Assembly (NCBI RefSeq): GCF_015709525.1
Contig: NZ_JADNRA010000029.1
Location: forward strand, 81,474 to 145,473
Source of the DNA: Methylocystis sp. L43
GTDB lineage: Bacteria; Pseudomonadota; Alphaproteobacteria; Rhizobiales; Beijerinckiaceae
Direction of reading: 5' to 3'
DNA: 64,000 bases
Of the stretch, positions 1-7,301 are shown piece after piece. Both the position numbers and the translations under genes were made by a program. Positions within the stretch are counted from its first letter, which is position 1. The number at the start of each line of letters is the position of its first letter. Below the pieces are notes generated by a model. The model did no database searches. It saw only the letters and a list, made by a program, of their open reading frames with translations, and was not told the origin of the DNA.

Positions 1-1
1 G

Positions 2-409
2 TTCCTCGGCATCCACGGGATCGCCGGCGCGGGTTTTCTCGACCCGAAAACGCGGGAGCGCATCGCGCTGGCCGTCGCCGAACAGAACGCCTGCCAGTAT
101 TGCGTCTCGGCGCACACGGCCATCGGCCGCAAGGCCGGCCTCGACAGTCAGGAGATGCTGGCGAACCGCAAGGGCCGTTCGTCGGACGCCAAGGCGGAAG
201 CCGCGCTCGCCTTCGCCCGCGCGCTCGTCGAGCATGCCGGACAGGTGAGCAAGGCCGAATTCGACGCCGTGCGCGCGGCCGGCCATTCGGATGGCGAGAT
301 CATCGAGATCATCACGCATGTCGCAATGAACATCTTCACCAATTTGCTGGGCAAGGCGACCCAGATCGAGATCGACTTCCCGGAAATCGAGCTGAACAAG
401 GCCGCCTGA
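2..409 (+). CDS. Carboxymuconolactone decarboxylase/AhpD-like protein (5' truncated by window edge)
   Basis: An open frame runs in from the left edge with no start in the window. The visible 135 residues contain the CMD-family redox pair CQYC followed by SAHT, i.e. the C-x2-C-x3-H core of AhpD-like alkylhydroperoxidases. These are small helical cytoplasmic proteins that reduce peroxides or act on lactones. The rest (a helical region ending near EIELNKAA) fits the family length. It is followed 64 bases later by an NTF2-like gene and then a flavin-binding gene on the same strand, so it may be part of a small redox operon. The exact substrate cannot be read from the sequence. Confidence 0.8.
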   Translation, partial: FLGIHGIAGAGFLDPKTRERIALAVAEQNACQYCVSAHTAIGRKAGLDSQEMLANRKGRSSDAKAEAALAFARALVEHAGQVSKAEFDAVRAAGHSDGEIIEIITHVAMNIFTNLLGKATQIEIDFPEIELNKAA

Positions 410-473
410 TGATCTTGGGGCCCGGCGCGGTGGACGCTGCGCCGGATTCCTCAATCCAGAGAGGAGAATCCAA

Positions 474-962
474 ATGGTCGAGGTGACTCAACCCGTCGGC
501 GCTCGTCCGCCGCTGCCGCCCTTCACGCGTGAAACCGCGATACAGAAAGTTCGCATGGCCGAAGACGCTTGGAATACGCGCGACGCCGAGCGTGTGTCCC
601 TCGCCTACACCGAGGACAGCCGCTGGCGCAATCGCGCGGAGTTCCCGGTGGGACGGTCGGAGATCGTGGCGTTCCTGAAGCGCAAATGGGCGCGCGAGCT
701 CGAATATCGCTTGATCAAGGAACTCTGGGCGTTTGCCGAGAACCGGATCGCGGTGCGTTTCGTTTACGAGTCGTGTGATGACGGCGGCAACTGGTTCCGC
801 AGCCATGGCAATGAGAATTGGGAGTTCGACGAGCGCGGTCTGATGCGACTGCGCTTCGCGAGCATTAACGATCAACCGATCCGGGAGAGCGAACGGAAGT
901 TCCGCTGGCCGCAAGGCCCGAGGCCTGTGGATCACCCGGGTCTTTCCGACCTTGGGCTTTGA
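474..962 (+). CDS. NTF2-like protein of the DUF1348 type
   Basis: A 162-residue protein preceded by a clear ribosome site (AGAGAGGAGAA) 8 bases before the ATG. Motifs [31 protein letters not shown] and HGNENWEFD match the DUF1348 branch of the NTF2/SnoaL cone fold: small cytoplasmic proteins with a hydrophobic pocket. No catalytic role is established for this branch, so no reaction is assigned. It sits between a CMD-family gene and a pyridoxamine-phosphate-oxidase-like gene, all on the plus strand with short gaps, suggesting co-transcription. Confidence 0.75.
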   Translation: MVEVTQPVGARPPLPPFTRETAIQKVRMAEDAWNTRDAERVSLAYTEDSRWRNRAEFPVGRSEIVAFLKRKWARELEYRLIKELWAFAENRIAVRFVYESCDDGGNWFRSHGNENWEFDERGLMRLRFASINDQPIRESERKFRWPQGPRPVDHPGLSDLGL

Positions 963-992
963 GACCGAGGCTCGGGCCCGCAGGAGGACGCA

Positions 993-1595
993 ATGCCGCA
1001 TCGTTACGCCGAGATCGCTTTCACCCCGACGGTGAAGAAGGCGCAGGAGCAATTTGGCAGCCGCAACGCTTATGCGCGTATCGAGGGGGCGCCGGAGACC
1101 AGGAACCATCGCCTGAGCGAACTGGAGACCGAATTCATCGCGGCTCGAAATTCGTTCTACATGGCGACGGTCAGCGAAACCGGCTGGCCGTACATCCAGC
1201 ATCGCGGCGGGCCGACGGGATTCGTGCGCGTGCTCGACGAGACCACGATCGGCTTCGCGGATTTTCGCGGCAACCGGCAATATATCAGCCTCGGCAACCT
1301 CGCGAACGACAATCGCGTTTCGCTCTTCTTCATGGACTATCCGAATAAGACTCGGCTGAAGCTCTTCGGGCGCGCGAAGATCATCGGTCTCGACGACGAG
1401 GCGACCTTGTCTCGACTCGAAACCTCAGATTACCGCGCCCGCGTCGAACGCGGCTTCCTTGTCAAGGTCGAGGGGTTCGACTGGAACTGTCCGCAGCACA
1501 TCGTCGAGCGTTACACGCTCGATGAAGTGCGCGCGATAACGGCGCCGCTCACCGCGCGCATCGCCGAACTCGAGGCGGAGCTCGCCCGATTATAG
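993..1595 (+). CDS. Pyridoxamine 5'-phosphate oxidase-like FMN-binding protein
   Basis: A 200-residue protein; AGGAGG lies 6 bases upstream of the ATG. The central part (residues about 45-130) has the split-barrel flavin-binding pattern: FIAARNSFYMATVSETGWPY, QHRGGPTGF, DFRGNRQYISLGNL and RVSLFFMDY, typical of the YddH/PNPOx-like group. The C-terminus ends in a short helix rich in Glu, Leu and Ala. Members bind FMN and often reduce small molecules; the substrate here is unknown. It is the third gene of the presumed plus-strand unit and converges on the leftward arsenic operon. Confidence 0.75.
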   Translation: MPHRYAEIAFTPTVKKAQEQFGSRNAYARIEGAPETRNHRLSELETEFIAARNSFYMATVSETGWPYIQHRGGPTGFVRVLDETTIGFADFRGNRQYISLGNLANDNRVSLFFMDYPNKTRLKLFGRAKIIGLDDEATLSRLETSDYRARVERGFLVKVEGFDWNCPQHIVERYTLDEVRAITAPLTARIAELEAELARL

Positions 1596-1679
1596 CGGTC
1601 CCGAGCGCCCGAACGACGAGAGCCGAGCTGATGCGAGACGAACGCTGCGTTGGTGCAATGACCATGAGAGGGAAAGGAA

Positions 1680-3461
1680 TTATGGGCAGCTTGCAGCCAC
1701 AACGGTCTCCCGGCCAGCTAATTCGAGAAGACGCGACACGCCGACCGGCTCTTCGCTCAGCAGCGGCACGACGGCGTAGCGGCGCGCATGGATTGTTGCG
1801 ACTTTCTCGATCTCGCGCATTTCATTTTTGGCGCGCTGACGCAGCAAGGGAGAATGCGGGCGCGCCGCCGCGACGCTGTTATTGACGACCCACGCCCAAG
1901 GCTCGATCCCCGCACGGCGCAAATCCGCCTGAAGATTTGCCGCTTCGAGGACGGGCGTCGTTTCCGCGAGCGTCACGAGCAAAACCTTGGTTCTGCGCTC
2001 GTCCTGTAGCTGCATCATCGGCGTCGTGTAATGCGCGCCCTTGGCGTCCAGCATCCGCGCGACCTCGCGGTGATAGGCGCCCGTCGCGTCGAGGAGCAGC
2101 AGCGTGTGGCCGGTCGGCGCGGTGTCCATGACCACGAACTTCTCGCCCGCCTCGCGGAGGATGCGCGAGAACGCCTGAAAGACGGCGATTTCTTCCGTGC
2201 AAGGAGAGCGCAAATCCTCTTCGAGCAAAGCCCGTCCTTGCGCGTCGAGCGCCGCGCCTTTCGTTCTCAGCACCTCTTGCCGGTAGCGTTCGGTTTCGGC
2301 GTGCGGGTCGATGCGGCTCACGGTCAGATTGTCGAGCGAACCATGCAGCGTTTCGGCGAGATGCGCGGCAGGGTCGGAGGTGGTGAGATGGACGGGCAGT
2401 CCGCGATGCGCCAGTTCGACGGCGACCGCCGCCGCGAGCGTCGTTTTGCCGACGCCGCCTTTGCCCATCAGCATGACCAGGCCATGTCCATCGGCGGCGA
2501 CGCCGTTCACCAGTTCCGAAAGGCTGGGCGCGTGCAGCTCGACAGGTTCGCCGACTGCTACGTCCAGGAGCGGCGGCGTCGCAACGAGGAGCTGGCGTAA
2601 CGCATCGAGTCCGACGAGATTGAAAGGCTTCAAAGGCACATAGTCGCAGGGCAAGGCGCGCAGCGCATCGGGCGTCGCCGTCAAAGCGGCCTGCTCGCGC
2701 GCGTAAAGCGCGGCGGCGAGCGCATCGAGCGCCGCCTCTTCCTTCGGCAACAGACCGTTCACAACGAGGAATTGCTGATTGAGGCCAATCGCCGCCAGCT
2801 CGTCATGCGTGCGCGCGGCTTCGCGCAGCGCGGAGTTTTGGGCGCGGGCGACGAGGATCAGGCGGGTGCGCCGACCGTCGGCCAAAGCATCGACCGCGGC
2901 GCTATATTGGGCGCGCTGTTTTTCCAATCCGGCAAGCGGACCGAGGCAGGAGGCGTCGCCTTTCCCTGCCTCAAGGAAGCCGCTCCACGCGACGGGAAGC
3001 TGCAGCAGGCGGATGGTGTGGCCGGTCGGGGCCGTATCGAAAATGATATGGTCGTATGCAGAGGTAATGGCGGCGTCAGTCAACAGCGCGGTGAATTCGT
3101 CGAAGGCGGCGATTTCCGTCGTGCAGGCTCCGGAAAGCTGCTCTTCGATGCCCCTCACCACGGCTTCCGGTAACTTTCCACGCACGGGGCCGACAATGCG
3201 GTCGCGATAGGCTTGCGCGGCGGCCTGTGGATCGATTTCCAGCGCGAACAGGTTCGGCACGGCGTCAATCGCCGTGATTTTATCGCCGATGCCAACCCCA
3301 AACACCTGCCCGACGTTCGAGGCCGGATCGGTGCTGACAAGCAGCACGCGGCGTCCGGCTTCCGCGAACTCTATCGCCGTCGCGCAGGCGATCGAAGTTT
3401 TCCCAACGCCGCCTTTGCCCGTAAAGAAAAGGAAGCGCGGAGCCTGTTCGAGAAATTTCAT
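1680..3461 (-). CDS. arsA: Arsenical pump-driving ATPase ArsA
   Basis: A 593-residue duplicated ATPase. The first P-loop, GKGGVGKT, is at residues 15-22 and the second at about 333-340. DTAPTGHT signature motifs follow in both halves. The metalloid-binding cysteines known from E. coli ArsA (C113, C172, C422) are present at 113, 172 and 421, strongly supporting As(III)/Sb(III)-stimulated ATPase activity. ArsA normally energises the ArsB membrane pump and receives As(III) from ArsD. It is the last gene of the leftward operon, 9 bases after arsD. No arsB or acr3 follows it: downstream lie convergent unrelated genes, so its membrane partner must be encoded elsewhere. Confidence 0.95.
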   Translation of the reverse strand: MKFLEQAPRFLFFTGKGGVGKTSIACATAIEFAEAGRRVLLVSTDPASNVGQVFGVGIGDKITAIDAVPNLFALEIDPQAAAQAYRDRIVGPVRGKLPEAVVRGIEEQLSGACTTEIAAFDEFTALLTDAAITSAYDHIIFDTAPTGHTIRLLQLPVAWSGFLEAGKGDASCLGPLAGLEKQRAQYSAAVDALADGRRTRLILVARAQNSALREAARTHDELAAIGLNQQFLVVNGLLPKEEAALDALAAALYAREQAALTATPDALRALPCDYVPLKPFNLVGLDALRQLLVATPPLLDVAVGEPVELHAPSLSELVNGVAADGHGLVMLMGKGGVGKTTLAAAVAVELAHRGLPVHLTTSDPAAHLAETLHGSLDNLTVSRIDPHAETERYRQEVLRTKGAALDAQGRALLEEDLRSPCTEEIAVFQAFSRILREAGEKFVVMDTAPTGHTLLLLDATGAYHREVARMLDAKGAHYTTPMMQLQDERRTKVLLVTLAETTPVLEAANLQADLRRAGIEPWAWVVNNSVAAARPHSPLLRQRAKNEMREIEKVATIHARRYAVVPLLSEEPVGVSRLLELAGRETVVAASCP

Positions 3462-3470
3462 ATCGACCTT

Positions 3471-3827
3471 TCAGCAGCAGGACGAGCCGCTACAACACGC
3501 GCCTTGTTTTGCGTCCTCGACCTTTTTGAGCCCCGCCCAGCGCGCAAGTTCCTCGCGGTTCGGATAGCGTCCGGCGAGCGCGATTTCGCCGTCGATCAGG
3601 ATCAGCGGCAGGGCTTCCTGCCCCGAACGTTCGAGAAAGCCCTTCACCGTGGCGTTGTCGGCGAAGGCCAAGGGTTGCTGCGCGAGATTGAAGCGCTCGA
3701 TGTGCGCGCCGTTCTGCTTCGCCCAATCAACGTCGGCGGCAAAGGTCACGAGCGCCTGATCGGTCTCGACGCCGCAGACGCCAGAGCTGCAGCACAGGGC
3801 GGGATCGAAAACTTGAATGGTCGTCAT
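3471..3827 (-). CDS. arsD: Arsenic metallochaperone/regulator ArsD
   Basis: The chosen start (MTTIQVFDPALCC) has an AGGA ribosome site and gives 118 residues, the usual ArsD length; a longer in-frame start overlaps arsC and looks spurious. The As(III)-transfer cysteines C12, C13 and C18 of ArsD are all present, and the C-terminus has two further Cys pairs (ACCSGSSCC). ArsD hands As(III) to ArsA and can act as a weak repressor. It lies directly upstream of arsA (9 bases), the typical arsDA pair. Confidence 0.93.
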   Translation of the reverse strand: MTTIQVFDPALCCSSGVCGVETDQALVTFAADVDWAKQNGAHIERFNLAQQPLAFADNATVKGFLERSGQEALPLILIDGEIALAGRYPNREELARWAGLKKVEDAKQGACCSGSSCC

Positions 3828-3837
3828 ATTCGTCCTT

Positions 3838-4251
3838 TCAGGATTGAAGTCTGCCGACGACGACTTCGCCATCTTCCTTGGTGTATTCGCCAATGTCGGG
3901 ATTGGGCAGGATATCGAGCACGGTTTCCGAGGGACGGCACAGCCGTGCGCCCTTCGGCGTCACGACGATCGGACGGTTGATGAGGATCGGATGTTCGAGC
4001 ATGAAGCCGATCAATTCCTCTTCCGTCCACTTTGGATCGCCAAGTCCGAGCGCGTCATAGGGCGCGCCCTTCTGGCGCAGCAGATCGCGCGCTGAAATGC
4101 CCATGGCTTTGAGGAGTTCGACAAGTCGCTCGCGCGTTGGCGGGTCTTTCAGATATTCGATGACGACCGGCTCTTCGCCGCTTTGGCGGATCATCGCCAG
4201 CGTGTTGCGCGACGTGCCGCAGGCGGGGTTGTGATAGATGGTGATGGTCAT
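3838..4251 (-). CDS. arsC: Glutaredoxin-dependent arsenate reductase ArsC
   Basis: A 137-residue ArsC of the glutaredoxin-coupled family. The active-site motif NPACGTSRNT puts the catalytic Cys at residue 11. HPILINRPIVVTPKGARLCRP contains the conserved arginines that bind arsenate (Arg in INRP and ARLCRP). It reduces arsenate to arsenite in the cytoplasm using glutathione and glutaredoxin. It ends 10 bases before arsD and begins 46 bases after the arsI stop, consistent with a single transcript. Confidence 0.95.
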   Translation of the reverse strand: MTITIYHNPACGTSRNTLAMIRQSGEEPVVIEYLKDPPTRERLVELLKAMGISARDLLRQKGAPYDALGLGDPKWTEEELIGFMLEHPILINRPIVVTPKGARLCRPSETVLDILPNPDIGEYTKEDGEVVVGRLQS

Positions 4252-4297
4252 CGCTCAGGCGTCCGTTTTGTGGCCATGGCTTGCGCCTGAAACCGTC

Positions 4298-4792
4298 TCA
4301 GTCATTCTGAGCTCCAGAACAACAGGCGGCTTCAGTCACAAGCGCGGACTTCGCGCCGCAGCAGGCGGAGGACTCCTCCTTAACGGCGCTCGCGCGGAAA
4401 CCCGCAAGCGCTACGTCGTCGCCGTAAATCGTGCTTTCACCGGTAGTCAGGAAGGACTCCCACAAAAGCCCTTGCGGGTCGGACGTCCATGCTTTCTCCG
4501 ACTTGGCGTAGCAGCAGGTCGTTGCGCCTTCTTCCAGCACGGGCCGTTCAGCCTGTTGCAGGCGGCCATAGACTTCTTTCAGCTCTTCCGGCGTCTCGAC
4601 CTCGATCCCGAGATGATCGACGCCAGCCTGTCCGCCGCGCGACGATATCGCAAAGTTTACGCGCGGATCGTCGAGCATCCATTTCGCATAGTCGGGTTTG
4701 GCGATGGTCGGCGCCGACCCGAAAAGCGCGCTGTAAAACCGGATCGACCCGGTAAGGTCATCGACGGACACATGCACGTGCAGGCGTTTCAT
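4298..4792 (-). CDS. arsI: ArsI/CadI-family VOC metalloenzyme (putative C-As lyase)
   Basis: A 164-residue vicinal-oxygen-chelate protein. It starts MKRLHVHVSVDDL with an early His ligand, has HLGIEVE in the middle, and the vicinal cysteine pair in EGATTCCYAKSEKAW that in ArsI binds trivalent methylarsenicals. DPQGLLWE supplies the third metal ligand (Glu). Two extra Cys pairs (SACCGAK, AACCSGAQ) decorate the C-terminus. ArsI cleaves the C-As bond of MAs(III) and aromatic arsenicals; CadI homologues are often cadmium-induced. The start overlaps the arsR 3' end by 35 bases, indicating translational coupling. No arsM is nearby, so organoarsenical breakdown is inferred only from the family. Confidence 0.85.
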   Translation of the reverse strand: MKRLHVHVSVDDLTGSIRFYSALFGSAPTIAKPDYAKWMLDDPRVNFAISSRGGQAGVDHLGIEVETPEELKEVYGRLQQAERPVLEEGATTCCYAKSEKAWTSDPQGLLWESFLTTGESTIYGDDVALAGFRASAVKEESSACCGAKSALVTEAACCSGAQND

Positions 4793-5129
4793 GGCGTTCC
4801 TCTGGCTGGCAAGTTGAAGGAGTAGCGGCCTCGCATGAGGCAGCTGCGCCTTGGCAGCAATTCTCGGTCATGTAGGCGAGCAGCGCGTTCATGACCGGAT
4901 AGGCCGCCGAGTAGATCAGCGACCGGCTCTCGCGCCGGAAGGTGACAAGATCCGCGTGTTTGAGCTGGCTCAGGTGGAAAGACAGCGTCGCCGGCGGGAG
5001 CGCGAGCCGCTCGCCAATTTGCCCCGCCGCAAGCCCCTTGGGTCCGGCCTGCATGAGCAGCCGGAAAATATCGAGCCGAGTTTCGTGACCGAGCGCGACA
5101 AGGGCGGCTAGGGCGTCATGCTTTTCCAT
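4758..5129 (-). CDS. arsR: ArsR-family metalloregulator
   Basis: A 123-residue winged-helix repressor. The N-terminal half (ALAALVALGHETRLDIFRLL) and recognition-helix region (GERLALPPATLSFHLSQLKH, residues about 39-58) are typical of ArsR/SmtB. Metalloid-binding cysteines are C-terminal: ENCCQG plus Cys at SCEAA and STCQP, as in the Acidithiobacillus/Corynebacterium ArsR types rather than the E. coli CVC type. It is the first gene of the operon. Its start codon lies inside a perfect inverted repeat that also carries the promoter, so autorepression is very likely, and the mRNA may be leaderless. Confidence 0.92.
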   Translation of the reverse strand: MEKHDALAALVALGHETRLDIFRLLMQAGPKGLAAGQIGERLALPPATLSFHLSQLKHADLVTFRRESRSLIYSAAYPVMNALLAYMTENCCQGAAASCEAATPSTCQPEERHETPARACVRR

Positions 5130-5152
5130 ATTTCCAATATGATGGAAATATG
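5127..5152 (-). promoter_or_regulatory. ArsR operator: perfect 10-bp inverted repeat over the arsR start
   Basis: CATATTTCCA (5127-5136) and TGGAAATATG (5143-5152) are exact reverse complements separated by 6 bases. The CAT at 5127-5129 is the arsR start codon read on the minus strand, so the operator overlaps both the start and the likely -10. Long AT-rich palindromes of this kind are the usual ArsR/SmtB targets. Confidence 0.8.
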
Positions 5153-5163
5153 AATTACGTCAA
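5136..5163 (-). promoter_or_regulatory. Likely arsR promoter
   Basis: Read leftward, TTGACG (5158-5163, 5 of 6 to the -35 consensus) is followed by a 16-base spacer and CATATT (5136-5141, 4 of 6 to the -10). The predicted start of transcription falls on or within a few bases of the arsR ATG at 5129, which would leave no room for a Shine-Dalgarno site. Inference from spacing only. Confidence 0.5.
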
Positions 5164-5287
5164 GCCCGCGTCGCGGCTTCAGAGGCAGTTTGCCGACGCC
5201 ATGATTCATGAGCCTCGGATATGCAAACGGGCTCGTTGGCGAATATAAGGATGCGCATGATCAGCTAGGGAATGCTCGGAGCGCCTG

Positions 5288-5506
5288 ATGACGGTAGTGG
5301 TGAGAGACAGCAATGGAGCAGAACTCAAGGACGGCGATTCCGTAACCTTGATAAAGGACTTGAAGGTAAAGGGCTCGTCGGTCGTCCTGAAACGCGGCGC
5401 CTTGATCAAAAATATTCGGCTCACCGATGATCCGGCTGAGATCGATTGCCGCGCTGAGAAAGTAAAAGGGCTCGTGCTGCGTACGGAGTTCGTTAGAAAA
5501 GCCTAG
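5288..5506 (+). CDS. PhnA/YjdM C-terminal domain protein
   Basis: A 72-residue protein that matches the C-terminal PhnA domain throughout: VRDSNGAELKDGDSVTLIKD, LKVKGSSVVLKRGALIKNIR and IDCRAEKVKGLVLRTEF. The N-terminal zinc ribbon of full YjdM proteins is absent, so this is the stand-alone short form. Despite the historical name it is not a phosphonate hydrolase of known reaction; the cellular role is unclear. It diverges from arsR across a 158-base gap. The stop is followed by the stretch holding an orphan tRNA 3' end. Confidence 0.8.
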   Translation: MTVVVRDSNGAELKDGDSVTLIKDLKVKGSSVVLKRGALIKNIRLTDDPAEIDCRAEKVKGLVLRTEFVRKA

Positions 5507-5826
5507 CCGCCATCGACTGGCGCGCGGGACGCCGGACCCCTCGAAATTCTCGACCTACGCACCAGGCGATCTCGTAAGAAGACCGGTTCTTCATCCAGAA
5601 ACTTTGGTCGCCGGCAGTGGAATGGCTCTTCCTGGCAGGAACGTCCTCGCTCGATTCGAAGCGTAAGATGGGACAATTCCGAATAGCCCCTGGATGAGAC
5701 ATTCAATAGGAGCCCCGGGTTCGCGCCCCGGCGCGCTCGCCAAACAAAATAAGCTATTCCTAGCGCCGGCCGCCGCGCTATAAGGCGCCGGCATCACTGT
5801 CGAATTGAGAATTTTGAGGGCCGAAT
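5507..5826. other. Intergenic stretch, about 320 bases
   Basis: No convincing gene on either strand. The only recognisable item is the tRNA-like 3' end at 5715-5742. Short open frames here lack ribosome sites and family motifs. Confidence 0.5.
5715..5742 (+). other. Orphan tRNA 3' end (T-arm, acceptor strand and CCA)
   Basis: Bases 5715-5719 (CCGGG) pair with 5727-5731 (CCCGG) around a seven-base loop TTCGCGC, giving a normal T-arm. This is followed by a 7-base acceptor strand CGCGCTC, discriminator G and CCA ending at 5742. The expected anticodon stem upstream (about 5693-5709) does not pair and no matching 5' acceptor GAGCGCG is present, so only the 3' part of a tRNA gene is here. Such fragments are typical of att sites left by integrases that target tRNA genes. 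Confidence 0.55.
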
Positions 5827-6243
5827 ATGGACGAATGGGTCGCGCATATCGCGGCGTCGGTCGGCATCGCGCCCGCGGTCGCGAGACTCGCCGTCGGTCA
5901 TGTTTTTGGCTTCCTCCAAAAGCGCCATCCGAATGGCCCTGCCGATGAGTTGATCGAAAAAATCCCCGGCGCTGAGGCCGCGATAAGGGACGCTGCGGCG
6001 GCGCCGCGGCGGGGTCTGCTCGGCGGCGTGCTCGGAGGGGTCGGCGGCCTGGTCGGCGGCGCGAAAGGCGATGTCCTTGCGCTGACGGCTCGATTGACGA
6101 GCCTGGGTCTCTCTCCCGACCAGCTTCAGAAGCTGGCCAGAGAGATCTTCGGCGGCGCGGAGCAGGTGATCGGCAGAGAGAAGCTACGAAATATGACTGA
6201 TTCGATTCCTGGCCTGTCGCAATTTCTATGGCCGAAGTCGTGA
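5827..6243 (+). CDS. Small protein of unknown function (DUF2780/DUF2267-like helical pattern)
   Basis: A 138-residue protein without signal peptide. Helical N-terminus with IAASVGIAPAVARLAVGHVF, then EKIPGAEAAI, a Gly-rich hinge (GLLGGVLGGVGGLVGG, residues about 62-77), and a C-terminal helical part LTSLGLSPDQLQKLAREIF ending in GLSQFLWPKS. The pattern of an N-terminal helical bundle, a glycine linker and a GLS-x-DQ helix resembles DUF2780/DUF2267-type proteins, but I cannot place it firmly. It stands alone, with its stop just ahead of a gene-poor, AT-richer stretch. Confidence 0.6.
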   Translation: MDEWVAHIAASVGIAPAVARLAVGHVFGFLQKRHPNGPADELIEKIPGAEAAIRDAAAAPRRGLLGGVLGGVGGLVGGAKGDVLALTARLTSLGLSPDQLQKLAREIFGGAEQVIGREKLRNMTDSIPGLSQFLWPKS

Positions 6244-7301
6244 TTGGCGCATCTGCGCGAAGGAAGGCGCGCGGGCCCAGACGCGTTTCACGCATGCCGC
6301 GCTTCGACAGGAATCCGCCGAAACAAGAGCGGGCCGGCTCGCCGGCGTGGTCGCCCCTGAACGGCGCGCATGCATGTCCAAGGTTTGGCCGCGAGCCCGC
6401 GCGCCAACAACAACAAGTCCTTATTGATGGCGCAGAGCTCGCGCGCCGTTTCGACAAATCAGCCCGAATCTTCGGCGACGTTCAGGACGACGGCTGCGCT
6501 CGCCGTCTTCTTCCCTTGAAAACATATGTAGACACAGCCTCCGCGCGTGCTCGTCTCACAGCCTGGTCGGTTGAGCAGCTGTTTAGAAACGCACCTTCAC
6601 GTAAAACTGTCGACCGTCATTCGCACAACGACCGCTAATTGGCTTTACGCCAGTGACTTCCTCGCCGGCAGCTATGCATGTTGCGCGTTTTGCAAGCCCT
6701 ATACTTATAGGAAGACCGTGATCTGAACGGCTGAGACCCATAGCTCGGCGGATTTTGCTCGCGCACCATGTTCTCCAAGACCACGGTCCCGATCGGGCCC
6801 ATATCTCCTTGAGCCATCAGCGAAGTTGGGCTTAGGACCGCCAATGAAACAAACACCGACGAAATAAGGTTAACTCCACGATATTTCATGCTTTTTTCCC
6901 ATTTGCCGGGTAGAGCGCTCAGCTTATTATTTATCATTGAACTTAGATCGAATACAAGAAGGCGTCTTACATTCATCTAAAGTTCATAATTCGGAACCGT
7001 TCCATAATTCTCATTTTGACTCCACCAAAGACGTTAACTTCTTCATGGCCGAGGTTATCCACACAGGCTCGAACCCACGTTTTTCTCGAGAAAATCTAAA
7101 AATATCGAAGCAATTTCGAAGTGTTAGATGCTGTACCTTGCGCTGCATCATAACGTTGCACTTTCGCCACAGTTGTTACTAATTCTGGTTATCGGGACAT
7201 TTAGCGGCTGGACGGATCGACTGCTCTCGGACAACTCTGCGCCGCGATGACCGGCGCGCTGGTCGTCGGAATTAGACAAAATCACTAGAAGGATCCTCCC
7301 C
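6244..7301. other. Gene-poor, AT-richer region before the secreted-repeat cluster
   Basis: About 1 kb with no intact gene I can support. It contains the receptor-like remnant at 6583-6889 on the minus strand and a markedly AT-rich patch at about 6880-7180, unlike the surrounding high-GC DNA. A weak promoter-like pair TTGCAC (7156-7161), 17 bases, CTAATT (7179-7184) lies about 120 bases before the gene at 7302 and could serve it; that is a guess. Confidence 0.4.
6583..6889 (-). pseudogene. Frameshifted remnant resembling a TonB-dependent receptor (signal peptide plus C-terminal strand)
   Basis: One frame from 6889 begins MKYRGVNLISSVFVSLAVL and has a convincing signal peptide ending at SLMA. 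After about residue 56 the protein-like reading moves to another frame, giving ISIGLAKRATCIAAGEEVTG and then GRCANDGRQFYVKVRF with a stop at 6583. The alternating aromatic ending with terminal Phe is the outer-membrane barrel C-terminal signal, and a GLAKRATC-type stretch resembles the last turn of TonB-dependent receptors. Together the pieces cover about 100 residues of a family that is usually 650-900. Read as a deleted and frameshifted receptor gene; two separate short ORFs remain possible. Confidence 0.35.

Noticed and set aside
336..1280. Long minus-strand open frame opposite the first three genes
   Set aside because: Its reading is arginine/alanine-rich without motifs, as expected for high-GC shadows; the plus-strand genes have clear families.
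3471..3893. Longer arsD reading frame starting at 3893
   Set aside because: The extra 22 residues overlap arsC and lack family similarity; the start at 3827 has a ribosome site and gives the standard cysteine numbering.
7055..7063. TTATCCACA, a perfect DnaA-box sequence in AT-rich DNA
   Set aside because: It is a single copy with no cluster of boxes, and no dnaA, parA or rep gene is nearby. One such 9-mer is expected by chance about every 130 kb on both strands.
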